Shown here: in pieces, positions 8,918-19,430 of the stretch
How positions within the stretch are numbered: position 1 is the stretch's first letter
How the letters are laid out: each line of letters starts with the position of its first letter
Program-made: the position numbers and the translations under genes
Notes under the pieces: model-generated
Seen by the model: only the letters and a program-made list of their open reading frames with translations
Told to the model about the DNA's origin: nothing
Databases searched by the model: none
Assembly: GCA_905250885.1 (NCBI GenBank)
Contig: CAJNOQ010002900.1
Span: 1-22,209 of the forward strand
DNA: 22,209 nt
Source: Didymodactylos carnosus
Lineage: Eukaryota > Rotifera > Eurotatoria > Philodinida > Philodinidae
Direction of reading: 5' to 3'

Positions 8918-11892
8918 TTATAATAATTTTAACGCTAAACCTAGTGACCATGCCACTTCAAAATCTCTTATTTTCTTACATATATTGATATTTGTATTTT
9001 CCGATAGTTTGTAGCCAGTTGTTAACAAAGAAAATATATATGTCAAATCAAAACATAGAAATGGATGTTTTTCTAATAAATGTGTTGAACCACGGCAAAT
9101 ATTTTTTGCCGCTTGTTTCAGTGTTCGAATCTGTAACTTAGTGATCATTGTTGGACTATTTCCATTATCCAATGATAGTAGACCAGCATCATATATCACA
9201 TCATAAAAATATGAAAATGCATAAATCGTCATTTGTTCGAGACCAACGGCTTTTTGAACATTCTTTCTGACATAGTCATCAATTTGTGCAATACACTGAT
9301 AAAATCGTTCATCATCACTCATACTGCTACTATGTGATTCAACTTGCCACAAATATTCTTGAAATTTAAATTTACCTAAACGTACAAGTAATAGTTCAAT
9401 TAGAGAAAATTACTTGTTAAAAAAAAAATGATATTTTACCTTTGATTTTCTTTGGCATGCAATGTGTTTTAAGTAGCTTTTCTTTCTGAATTAGTTTCAC
9501 ATAATAATCATTTGATTTTTTTAAATCTATTTTTCGTTCATCAATTGTTTCATTTATAAATATTGTTTGTCTTGCAATCATCAATCCATAGCCAAGATAT
9601 GATTTCGAATAAAGTTGAATATCTCGATCAAACATTTGAAATTGTTGTAGATGAGACATTGATAATGACGATTCGTTATCTTCAATTGACTTGTTTTGAT
9701 CTTCATTATGTTCAATATAACTTAATATCTTTTCAGTTGTTATTGATTCCTAAACAATCATACTTCTTATTATTTTTATGTGTCATTTTTTACTGTTTCT
9801 TAAACATACCACATGATTCTTATTTTTTCTTTTTAATTGATCGTTTTCAGTCACATCATGTTTGATTTTTTCCACTCCTATTTTATTTGCATCAATGATC
9901 GACATTTTATCTAGTTTCTCTGGTGGATTATATGTGATTTGAGTTGAACCACCACCAAGATCAAGTGCAGCGATTTTTGTTGAATAAAATTGTTCACCTA
10001 AATAAAAAAATTATTATATATTAAAAAGATAAACGACAGTGTATGATAGACTCAGATACTCGATGTCAGCAAAAAATTTGCTTTTCAATGAGATGTCTCC
10101 GAACTGTTTACGATCTATATTTATTGAAATATCCCTTTTTTTCTCTAGATGTAAATTAATTGACATTTTTGTTCCTTCTTCTTTTCTATCACAATCAATA
10201 TACGCATATTTTTATTATGTAAAGAATATCGGTTAGATATACTGGCAGTAAAACCGCAGACCAATTTCGGAGATGTCTCATCAGGTCCGTAGCCAGGATT
10301 TCACTAACGATAAGAGAGGCGCACTATGGATGTAACTCGATATACCGGTTTTCTTGCATTTTATTTTTTGATTGTACCGGTTCTGATTCCTAGCAGTTAA
10401 ACAGCAATTTTTACTTATGGGGTGTGCCCGGGCACAACGGGCATCCACCCTCCCCGCGATTACGGGCCTGCGTCTCATTCGAAAGCAAATTTTTTACTCT
10501 ATTCAAGCACATATACGGGTTGTAGAAGAAAAATTTTCGCGACCGGAGAAAAATGGATCACAAGTATCACATGAAAAATCAACTTTTCTCCTGAACGGTT
10601 CAATATTTTTTGATGACATTTTTAGGATCGATAACCCCTATAAATATACCTCTTTCCTGGAAATTTCCGGAAAAAACATGGTATGCTTCTTGAAAAAATT
10701 CGATTTTATTGATGTTTCATCCAAAAAATCTAACAACGTGACCCCTCCCCTATAACTCCAGAATGTAACACTTTTAGAGCACCATCTTTTAGCTGCAAGC
10801 TAGTTATATAGGTTCTATTTATGGTTTGTCGGACTCTGTCAGAAAATGGCTCTGAAGTTTTAGAATATTCGAATGGATTTATTTTCATTTGTATTTTGGA
10901 GAAAGAAAGTTTAATTCAGACTATGTCTTGTCCGAGTACTTTCGATTGAGAGCAACCAGTAGAATTTTACATACTGTTTTCCTTTCACATTAAGAAGCTA
11001 ATCAAATTAGACTATTTCTCGGTCATGTTTACCTTGTAGATATACTAGCGTTAACCAGGCATCGATGCCTTCATCTGTCTCATCCATGATAGCAACATCC
11101 ATGTTTGATCGATAAAATCTATATTGTCCAAATGTTTGCGATACAGCTTGTAATAATTGTCTACTCTTTGTTTCGTTTAGTAATCGTAATCCAGCTGTTG
11201 CTCTGAAAACTATAGGCGTTGAACGCTGTTTAAATCGAGTAACAGATTTTTCAGCTATGTCTAAAAGATTTTTAATTTGAGCTGATGCATTATCGATATG
11301 ATCGGCATACGAAGATAGGCCCGGTGTACGTTCTTCAAATATTTCTGATTTCAAAACATATGTGGTTACATTATCATAATGAGAAAGAAATTTGTAAACG
11401 TGAACACGAGTACCTAAAATAAGAATTCTGAAAATAATAGATAAAGTAAAATTTACAATGTTTACCTGTACTTCCTGCATCAAGAACAATAACATACGAG
11501 TATGGATCGAAAATATGTAGAATAATTGATGAATAGAGTACATAAGATGCGATACAACATAATAGTAGACAAAATAGTGTTTGTAGAGAAGCTTGTAGAA
11601 AAAATTGTTTCATTATAAAACGTGTTGAATATCGATATTTTGAATCACCATTCGGTAAATGTAAGAATGAATAGATATATTGTTTGTAAGTAGATAAATA
11701 TGCTCCTTTTAAATAACGAAAGTAAGGTGGAATTATTAAAAGAGGAAGTAATGATGATTCTGTCGATTGATGAGTGGCCGTATCTTCATTTCTTAAACAT
11801 GTGTTGGCTTGACGATGACGAACAATTTTATTATCAGTCACAGGATGGTCCATTGTTGTTGTTTTGATTGGAGCAGTACAACAGGATGGCAT
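8918..11892 (-). CDS. Ectonucleoside triphosphate diphosphohydrolase, ENTPD5/6-like, five exons
   Basis: Minus-strand exons 11466-11892, 11033-11413, 9810-9997, 9440-9749 and 8918-9375 join across GT-AG introns of 52, 1035, 60 and 64 bp into 587 residues with matching phases. GDA1/CD39 enzymes remove terminal phosphates from nucleoside di- and triphosphates in the secretory pathway or outside cells. Order: cytosolic tail (1-97); one membrane segment (about 101-127); apyrase region 1 DAGSTGTRVHVY (138-149); TPGLSSYAD (172-180); region 2 PIVFRATAGLRLL (209-221); region 3 IMDETDEGIDAW (251-262); region 4 ALDLGGGSTQI (280-290); LYSKSYLGYGLMIAR (378-392); IYAFSYFYD (486-494); and region 5 VAWSLGLAL (576-584). 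There is no C-terminal membrane segment, so it fits the ENTPD5/6 branch with its catalytic domain lumenal. Odd: a charged stretch (291-365) between region 4 and LYSKSYLG is longer than I expect. ATG at 11892 is the first in frame; a splice acceptor (TTATTGTAG) ends at 11910, so an upstream exon is likely. Confidence 0.93.
10282..10470. mobile_element. hAT-type MITE in ENTPD intron 3
   Basis: 189 bp. The ends are CAGGTCCGTAGCCAGG and, read inward from the right, CAGGCCCGTAATCGCGG. The flanking 8 bp are TGTCTCAT (10274-10281) and CGTCTCAT (10471-10478), matching 7 of 8, which is the target-duplication length typical of hAT transposons. It has no coding capacity. The host intron is 1035 bp against 52-64 bp for its siblings, so insertions probably enlarged it. 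The remaining intron sequence has no other feature I can name. Confidence 0.72.
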
Positions 11893-11909
11893 GGACACGA
11901 GAAGCAGCT

Positions 11910-12270
11910 CTACAATAAAAAAAAGTAAAGATGAAAGTAGTTACAAAGTATCAAAATGTTTCTCGCATCAAGAATACGGTTTGATAGATTATAAAAGTGC
12001 CAAATGCAATATACAAGTGCATGGCAAGAGTTATGAGATATAAAACAGATATTATATGTCAATGTATAAAAGCACTCAAACGATTTGTGCTTCCGAAAGA
12101 TAAACGTGTATCTGATTGATTCAGAAAAAAAATAGTTTGAACAAAAATAAGGTAGAAATGTAACAGGACACGAACAGTACCCATCCTGAAAGTAATGCTA
12201 CTTATTTTTATTTCGAACGCCAGTTTTTCTTTTCCATCATTTCGCTTCATAGCAGTCAGTCTGTTGACAC
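11910..12270. other. Upstream of ENTPD; no gene called
   Basis: The ENTPD 5' end probably lies here, because an acceptor ends at 11910. A minus-strand frame at 12059-12250 contains a signal-peptide-like run (MGTVRVLLHFYLIFVQTIFF) directly after an acceptor-like CTTTCAG. I could not connect it by splicing to anything, so it is only noted. Confidence 0.3.
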
Positions 12271-13306
12271 ACCTTCTGGTCCAATAGAGTAAGGAATGTT
12301 GTCTGTTTCAGTGGATTTCCACATTTTTTCTCGCAACCTATCAGCCCAAATGAAAGCGGACTTATTCCATGTGAAAGAATGTCAAAAACTGCGGAAAATG
12401 ATGCTTACTTTTTCAAAGTGGATAAGAAGCATATTCCAAGATTTTATTATTAGAACAGGCAATATGCAATAAAAAATTCTATTATCAATGTTAATTTGGA
12501 CTATTTCACTAACCAAATTTAGCATAGATAATTTCTTATTTTCTCGTATAAGTTTTAATATGATAAACTATCTATAGTATTTCGACTTTTAGTATTTTCT
12601 GATGTTTAAAGCATAAACGATCATCCACCTTATTCATGTAAACTAGAAAACATTTTTGCGCCCGTAATCACTAAATATCTATGCCTGTTTGTCATTTTTT
12701 TTGTATCATGACTAGGCCACTGGATGATGCATTTGCGGCATTGTATTATAAAGATTCAGGAGAACTACAAAATTTAGAGAAACGACGTGGAAAGCCAAAA
12801 AAAGCAGGATCTATATTGTTATATATTTGATTGCTCTATATAATCTGGTACGCTTTGAAACGAAAGCGAAATTGGCATCTTCTTTATCTAATTAAAACCG
12901 GGCACAAAAGTTACTGAGTACTAATGTTTAGAACATTCACTAACGAGGATACACTCTTCTTTCAACTTTAGTAATACCTATTTCAAAGAAGTAGAAAATC
13001 TTGTGATGGATGGCTTTATAAAATAGAGAGATAAACGCAGACGTGAGCTTTCCTGTAAGAATTAAAGCGAAACCAAACAGCTATGTTAAATCATCAGAAC
13101 ATCTTTCTAAGAAAGCAACTCTAATATAAATTTTAAAGCTGTTTTACTACCCTAACAACATTTTTTTCTTTTAATTTCTCCTTGTGTCAATGACACCCGT
13201 TTATATGGAACACAATGCTACACCTCAATCTCTACTCAGTGTACTGCTGGAATTGGTTGATAAATCAACTAGTCTGCAAAAGGAACATAAAGTACCTGTT
13301 CCCTAG
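12271..13306 (+). pseudogene. Possible decayed coding scraps, unrecognised
   Basis: Several short plus-strand frames have codon use that looks less like random AT-rich DNA. They are about 12275-12450 (no start codon, ends HIPRFYY), 12708-12830 (MTRPLDDAFAALYYKD..., with a basic KRRGKPKK patch, 40 residues), about 12970-13027 (NTYFKEVENLVMDGFIK), and 13190-13306 (38 residues, includes SLLSVLLELVDKSTSLQKE). None matches a family I know, and I could not join them with convincing splice sites. They might be remains of one broken gene or transposase, or chance. Low confidence. Confidence 0.2.
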
Positions 13307-14177
13307 CGCACTCTACGTATGTGGAATGTCATTTCAAGGATGTCTTAGCAGTAGTATTTATTCACGAAACGTGAGAATCATCAAAGGTCCTCGACGTGTA
13401 ATAACAATGACTCAAGCCAATAAAAGAGTAACGACAGTCTGACATATATGAACGTTTGCAAAAACCTAGTATATGCAAGTAACGTTCATCATCCTGAGTC
13501 CTGATACAGTGGGCATTTTTCCATAGAGCAGGCGGACATCTGGTTTTATGAGTTAAAAAATAATTATGTTCGCATAATATTGTCTTATTAGGTGTCAAAT
13601 TTTAATAGTAGTAAGAAAAGTCAAATTCGAAAAATTTATTCCGATAAACAATCCGGAGGACCCTTGCCCTGAATTTTTGTCAAACAATCTGTTATTTTGT
13701 AAACCTAATAAGTGATATATCATTCGATGCAGTTTTTGACGCTAATTCCAAATATCATATTATTTTTCAATAAAAGTGTTTCTGAGCCGAGAAAAATGGA
13801 TTTTATCTCAAAAGCCAAGTGATTTTTCAAAACCCCTAAGTCCAAAATGATAACCGCATGCACCATAGATGCAGCATATGTTGACGAGTATTTCAGGAAA
13901 TTTTCGTGCGTTTTGGAGACTGGGAAAGTGTGGAAAACTCATTCCACTTTAACTAGCTTTCCGGAAACACCGTCAGTTCGGATAATAATTTTTTTTTCTG
14001 GAACTGTAAAGGCTGGATAAAAATTTTTTTTACTAATAGATAGCTAGAAGCGTCTGGATTCCGAATACATACGTTTTATACGTTTGAATTGGCTTCATGC
14101 GATTAAAAAATGTTGGTTGGTTACAGATGTGTATGTAATGATGATAATATGTAACGTAGTCTGGGTAGATTGGCTAT
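13307..14177. other. No gene seen
   Basis: AT-rich DNA with scattered weak inverted words. The overlapping frames at 13215-13442 (+) and 13362-13598 (-) show no domain and are not called. Confidence 0.4.
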
Positions 14178-14249
14178 GTTGAGTAGGATGAGTAGAATGA
14201 GTAGGATGAGTAGGTTGAGTGGGATGAATAGGTTGAGTAGGTTGAGTAG
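14178..14249 (+). repeat. 9-bp minisatellite (GAGTAGGWT)n, forward copy
   Basis: About eight tandem 9-bp units of GAGTAGGAT/GAGTAGGTT with single-base variants. The same array occurs in inverted orientation at 15971-16051. Confidence 0.85.
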
Positions 14250-15970
14250 CCACTGTAAATTTTGGCTTGGGGTCAACTTTTTTGAATGAATTTAAACTAA
14301 TTTGGAGTTAAAAATTAGTTTGTATCGATTTAATATAAGAGCTGTTTAATTTGTCAGTGAAGAAAATTAGTTTTTTTGCAAAAATAATCGATCAAAATCA
14401 AATTTCGATTTTTTTGTTCGTTTTTTAAATTTATTTGAGTTAGTTTCGTAATTTTTATTTTATCTTCATTCGAAATGTATCTATAATTAATGTGAATTAA
14501 TTTTGCTTGCTTTTTTAAAATCGACATGTTTCCTGCATATACATAAAAATATATTTATCTTGACATATATGTGCACACATGAACGTTGGGAATTTGGGAT
14601 TTTACTCAATACAGAGTCTGTGTCAGTTAACACTTAGGTTTGCTTCCAGTATTCAGCATATGAGCGGTGAAGTAGAGGGAAGGAGTGTGTGTGTGTATGC
14701 AGCATGAGAGTGAGTCACTAAAAAACATTTTATTATACCCGGAACTTAGACGATTTGCTTTTGGGAATCGGCGCTACTCGTATTCATAGCTATGAGTACG
14801 GATACAGACTCTGTATTAAGTAAAACTCGACAATTCCAGAATCATAATCATTTACAAATATACATAGATTTGTGAATATGGATAGAGACTGTGTCGACAA
14901 TACAGATATATGTCTGTGTGTATTCGAGAAGAACCTGTACGCAGTATTCAAATACATTGTATTATGACAACACTTTTACTTTTCTTAAACTACTCAACAT
15001 AGTCAACCTGCCAAGGGGCCAAAGACGGCTCCGGGAGCTGTCCGGAGCCGTTGAAAACTTTTCCGATGGTTGAGATGCTCAGCATCCGATGCAGAGGGAT
15101 GTTCTCCGATGCTAAGAAAGAAAAAAGTCGCCTTTTACACCTTGTAATCTACTCAATCGCATACAACGAAAGTGTTGAGTGGTTTTGAAAAATTTTTTCC
15201 TTGAAAAAACCGGTTTTTAATATTTATTACTTTCTCCGGTTAAAATACTTTTAAAAGTTTTTCTGAACGCGTTGATCGCTTTCTGCAAAGATTTCTCTTC
15301 AAAATGAGACGTTTGTCGGCTCTTCATGATGATATAGTCAAAAGTTAGCAAAGTTTTACGAAAAGCAGTCAATGCGTCTAGTATTTTCTTTCCTTCTATT
15401 TTATAAATACATTTTTGCGCGATGGCATCGACATTTCCCAAAATTTTTCGTTACAGTTCGTCGCAGCGACTTAATTGTTTTTTTTTAATTGTAGGGTATA
15501 GTTATAGCTGGAGAATGAAAGAGCCCGATCTTTGCTTTATCCTTTAGATTTTTAATAAAACAGAGTTTTCTAGAAAACTCCAAAGGAGTCTCTCGAGTTT
15601 TTGAGAAAAAAAACGTTATCAAAAATCCGGCTCTGTCAAGCTGACAACGATCAAAATACTATTCGAAGCTATAATACTGCAAAGCCTTAAGTTTGATCCT
15701 CTTTATTAGGCCACTATTCGACATGCACAAAGAGAGACACCCAAACCAAAAAAATCTTAGTACGATTTTACCACGCTTTAGTATGAGTACTCGGGAACCC
15801 TAGAGGGTACTATGTTTACAGAACAACGTCTTCTGGGATATCTAATAGGATTTTGATTATGAAAATAAAACAGCAAGACTGGCTCATGTGTAACTGAAGA
15901 AAATAAAAACTGAATCTACATTTCATAAAACAGTATGCGCTCTGCGTCCAATTGTAAAGTTCTCTAATCT
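14250..15970. other. Segment between inverted minisatellites; no gene
   Basis: Holds an inverted repeat (14588-14838), a GT microsatellite, and a perfect GC-rich hairpin at about 15028-15054 (ACGGCTCCGG, 7-bp loop, CCGGAGCCGT). A 74-codon minus frame at 15217-15441 contains two similar AFRKT segments but has no usable ATG near its 5' end, so it is not called. Confidence 0.4.
14588..14838. repeat. Inverted-repeat element, about 250 bp
   Basis: Arms at 14588-14624 and 14800-14838 share TTTTACTNAATACAGAGTCTG in opposite orientation, and both read GGGAATT/GGAATT outside that. A (GT)n run lies at 14685-14696 in the middle. It is likely a decayed MITE; no target duplication was found. Confidence 0.6.
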
Positions 15971-16051
15971 ATACTCAACCTACCCATCATGGTCAACCTA
16001 CTCATCCTACTCATCCTACTCAACCTACTCATCCTTCTCAACCTCTTCGTA
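15971..16051 (-). repeat. 9-bp minisatellite (GAGTAGGWT)n, inverted copy
   Basis: Reads CAACCTACTCATCCTACTC on the plus strand, the reverse complement of the array at 14178-14249. It is degraded near 15985 and 16040. Confidence 0.85.
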
Positions 16052-16509
16052 AGCTAGACCCGTAAGAAAGGATAAAACTTGGATACGCAACGTATCAGGA
16101 TTATGACACCCCTCTAAAATACATGCTAGTTTTTATTTCACCATTTTTTTCTCAGACTTCGCAACTTGTAACAAAAATTTTACGCCATTAGATAGCCCGT
16201 AAATCAGAGTATATTTAACACTATTTGAATTTTGAACAACCTCACTTTCGATTTTTTTCCAAATGTCCGGATGGTTGCCCACTATGCCTGCCCCGCTTGG
16301 CCCTTGACTGTAAGGGTCTGTTTTATATGAGTGCACATGAAACCTTCTAGAAAGTATATACACAAAGGAGAAAAGCATCGCTATAGTTAGTTCCTCATGA
16401 AGGTGGACTTTCTTCTTGCTGCAAGAATTGTGCCACTTTCTTGTTTTTTTCTTGCTTTCTTGCAGCTTCTTGTATCAAGAAGTTTCACTAAGGTAATAGT
16501 AGCTCATAT
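16052..16509. other. No gene confidently called
   Basis: An 81-codon minus frame (16133-16378) includes YSQGPSGAGIVGNHPDIWKK, which I do not recognise. No splice partners are evident. At 16407-16480 the words TTCTTGCTGCAAGAA and TCTTGCAGCTTCTTG form small palindromes. Confidence 0.3.
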
Positions 16510-16599
16510 TAGCGGTGGGACCGTTCCAGTTCCTATAGTTCCTAAGAACTGGTAGCAGTTCGCGTTCAAAAGAACTGAACTGGAACTGTCCCACCCCTA
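16510..16599. mobile_element. Small hAT-like MITE, 90 bp
   Basis: The terminal inverted repeats are TAGCGGTGGGACCGTTCCAG and, from the right, TAGGGGTGGGACAGTTCCAG, with AGTTC words between. The flanking octamers GCTCATAT (16502-16509) and GGTCATGT (16600-16607) agree at 6 of 8 positions. The tip resembles the element at 18087-18309. Confidence 0.7.
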
Positions 16600-16769
16600 G
16601 GTCATGTAAACCAGTGCTTTTCTAGTAATTTGCGAGCTACAATCATGCCTCATTAGGAAAGGTTTTGGTTACTTTTTAGAGTTTCCGAAAGACTGGTTTT
16701 CCAGAAAATCGAATCTTCAAAGGGCTATGGTGAATCCCCCCATGGTCATATTCGGAATCAGATAACCTA

Positions 16770-17450
16770 TAACCGCCTAGATTTCGATCAAAAAGCGATT
16801 TATCAGTTGGGGATGTTCCCTCGTTAGACAGAATGCAAAGCAGGCTTATTCTGGTTTTGACTGTACCTTCGACGTGTTGTGCATGAGCTCGCCAGTCTAA
16901 CTTGCTGTCAAATATGGTACCGAGGTATCAAGCTGATTTTTAAGATACGACCGCCGAGTTTCCAACTTGAATTTTGATCGGATTTTTGTACCTTTTCTTC
17001 GGATGGGAAGAGAAGTGTATAAATTCCGTCTTCGATGGTTGTATCTGTAGTTTCTATGACGTACACCATGTGTTGAATGTATCGGTGACCTCCTACAGAT
17101 TTTTATTTAGATTCGTAGTTGTATTTGCAGATAACGATAGAGCAGTATCGTCTGCGAAAAATCTATGATCAACTTTTGATTGAATTTCAGTCATCGAGTC
17201 GTATGTGAATAAGATGTAAAGGGGAGATGATAATGGGGATCCTTGAGGTGTTTTCCTTTTTAACTTGAACGGTTTAGAGAGGAGATTTTCTAGTTCAATA
17301 CGTGCTGTTCTATTTCCTAGAGATGAAATGATCCATTTGATTAAATATTTTTAAATTTTTAAATCGTTCATTTTGTAGATTAGTCCATCTATCCACACTG
17401 TGTCAAATGCAGCACGTAAACCCAAAAATTCACTGCTTGCAAATAGTCGT
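16770..17450 (-). pseudogene. Non-LTR retrotransposon reverse transcriptase fossil
   Basis: A single minus-strand frame runs about 225 codons with five stops (17351-17353, 17093-17095, 17054-17056, 16940-16942, 16928-16930) and no frameshift. Reverse transcriptase landmarks occur in the correct order: FLGLRAAFDTVWIDGLIYKM (motif A, about 17360-17430); ISSLGNRTARIE; PQGSPLSSPLYILFTYDS (motif B); FFADDTALSL (catalytic FADD, about 17130-17161); PSKTEFIHF; and YLGTIFDSKLDWRAHAQHV (about 16870-16927). This order and wording fit the Jockey/CR1/I-like group of non-LTR elements. The endonuclease and 5' parts are absent, as in 5'-truncated copies. Each stop is one transition away from a sense codon, suggesting decay by point mutation. 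Confidence 0.88.
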
Positions 17451-17694
17451 ATATTTGAGTGAAGAAGTTAGCTATCGACTTTATAATGTATAATGTATAT
17501 CCGTCCGTATTATCAATCACTTCTAAACATATACCCAATTTTGTAAGTCAGCAAACAAAATCAACTAGAAGTTTTAAATTGACAACAATTTCGGTTAGTA
17601 CACAGGTGGTACGACTCAAAAAACGTTGAAGTTGTAAACCTACTTAATTACAAGTCGATAGAAACTCTTACTCAAATACACTGGAACAAATTGA

Positions 17695-17914
17695 TTTTTA
17701 CGATTTAGTACTAACCCTGCTGTCCTTTCTGATTTCCTTCAAAATAAACTTTCAACTCTTTATCTTCGTGAATATTGTAATAATCCTTCTCTTCTGGGTC
17801 AAAGACGTGAAATTTTTATTCGAGGTAGACCTCGGAATAACCTGTTAAACGTTGTGAATCAAGAGCGTTTGTTTTTTATTATTAGAAAAAGATATTGCGA
17901 AACTCATTGTCTAT
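17695..17914 (+). other. Unrecognised open frame interrupted by a MITE
   Basis: About 73 codons open from a TGA at 17692 to the MITE edge, without a start ATG. It contains LLGQRREIFIRGRPRNNLLN. An acceptor-like TTACGATTTAG ends at 17708. The frame runs into the inverted repeat of the element at 17916-18463. I do not recognise the product; it could be an exon remnant, part of a transposon, or chance. Confidence 0.22.
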
Positions 17915-17915
17915 A

Positions 17916-18463
17916 CTCTCTAAAAAAAAGGTACTCTACCGAACCTAAAAAAGGTTTAAACTTTTGTCACCATTATATACCTTTTTAAGGTTTCGTACAA
18001 ACGATATACCGTTTTACTTAGCTAAATCCGTGACTGGAAAAAGCTTGGGAACACTGAGAAAACACTTTTTTTTTGTGTGTTTTTACTAGAGGTGGCACAT
18101 TACTGTTACTTTTACGAGTAATCAAAATATTGTATATATTCCTATTACCAGTAACAGTAATACTTTCCAGTTTTACGGTTGCTGGTACAAATTTCATGAA
18201 CATTCCTATTACCAGGAACAGTAAAACTGGAAAGTATTACTGTTACTGGTAATAGAATATATACAATATTTGGATTACCCGTAAAAGTAACAGTAAAGTA
18301 CCACCCCTAGTTTTTATACAAATTTTTTCCAGTGACGGATTTAGAGTGCTGTAGGAAATCTTAAAAGGTGTCGTAGTCTGTATGAAATCTTAAAAAGGTA
18401 TATAGATGGTGACAAAAGTTTAAACCCTTTTTAGGTTCGGTAGAATACCTTTTTTTTAGAGAG
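17916..18463. mobile_element. Tc1/mariner-like MITE, host of a nested hAT-like MITE
   Basis: Long inverted repeats start CTCTCTAAAAAAAAGGTA on both sides and continue for about 130 bp (CTACCGAACCTAAAAA, TTTAAACTTTTGTCACCAT) with few differences. TA flanks each end (17914-17915 and 18464-18465), as expected of mariner-type insertion. It has no coding capacity. The second element at 18087-18309 sits in the loop. Confidence 0.78.
18087..18309. mobile_element. hAT-like foldback MITE, 223 bp, nested
   Basis: A nearly full-length palindrome with tips TAGAGGTGGCAC and TAGGGGTGGTAC. The 8-bp target duplication is GTTTTTAC (18079-18086) versus GTTTTTAT (18310-18317), 7 of 8. The arms share blocks such as TACTGTTACTTTTACG and ATATTGTATATATTC. 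It lies inside the mariner-like MITE, so it arrived later. Confidence 0.85.
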
Positions 18464-18465
18464 TA

Positions 18466-19049
18466 CGTCGTGCTAGTCTTGTAACTAGGTGATGTAGTAC
18501 AGTTAACAAATCATTTATTCACATTTCTATCTTTTTTCTTTTTCTCGTTTCCTTCTCTGCCTTCGATGTATTTCAAAGGAAGAAGTGAAGTTGTAAACTA
18601 TTAAAACTCAAAACTCTTTGCTATAATTGTATATTCAAATTGTTTTGTTTTTTCCGTTTTCTGTCAGCAACGAAGTTCGTTCAGCAGTTTCTCCTTGTCT
18701 TGTATGAATAATAATAATAATAATAAAAGCACTAACACACACACACACAATTTAATAGCAAATTAATTAGTGGACAGTAGTATATACAAGAAGAATATAT
18801 ATAGAAAAAACTAATCACCAAACCAATTAAGGAAAATTTAAATTAAAGAAAAATTCTACAAGAAAAAACTAACTTTATGGCAACAAGGCTGTACGAATCT
18901 TTTTTTGGACTGAGATATATACGAATAGAAAAACGAGCAATTGTTATTTGAATAGTCATTCGTACTTCTTGTTTTGTATTGAAGATTCATATATGAAAAT
19001 AATTTTGATGTTGGAGTTATAGAGTGAGAATTACTATTATTGTTTATTT
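18466..19049. other. No gene; microsatellites
   Basis: AT-rich with a (TAA)n run at 18707-18727 and an (AC)n run at 18734-18749. No coding stretch is seen. Confidence 0.5.
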
Positions 19050-19430
19050 AAGAATAAAACGGAGTTATCAAGAGTCTTCTCTATGATCCCTTAGAGCCTT
19101 AAGTCGAGGAGCCCGGTGAACAGCTGGTATCTGAGAAATGTCTAAAACCGACTTGTCGGCAAGGCTCCGACTTGAGCTGATGCTAAGACCGTTGCTGAGT
19201 AAGGTACATGTCATTATACACAACACACAAAGAAAGAACAGAAAAAAATATGTATTTTCTAAGGTGACTTCGCATCTAATACCTAAACAAAATCGTCAAT
19301 TAATCGTGATTAATCGGTAAAATCATCTGAAAATCACCAAAAAAATGACCATTACTCGCGATTAAGCGCACGATTAATCGTATGATTTTTCACGATTAAT
19401 TGCCGATTTTTATACGATTTTTAGTACATG
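19050..19430. mobile_element. Palindrome-rich CATG-bounded element, copy A (left-truncated)
   Basis: Matches the reverse complement of 19839-20225 almost end to end: AACGGAGTTATCAAGAG, GAACAGCTGGTAT, TGCTAAGACC, ACATGTCATTATAC, CAGAAAAAAATATGTATTT, then the AATCG/CGATT-rich end AGCGCACGATTAAT...TTTTTAGTACATG. The right boundary is CATG at 19427-19430. The left half of the element is missing. It is inverted relative to copy B, so the two can form a large hairpin. The 60-codon frame here is not a gene. Confidence 0.75.

Noticed and set aside
14178..14249. Telomere repeat
   Set aside because: Only short, internal and inverted-paired arrays of a 9-bp unit with variants, with no terminal context.
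15217..15441. 74-codon minus frame with two AFRKT segments
   Set aside because: No ATG near its 5' end, a stop directly upstream, and only weak internal similarity.
16133..16378. 81-codon minus frame
   Set aside because: Reads plausibly but has no recognised domain or splice context. Not enough to call.
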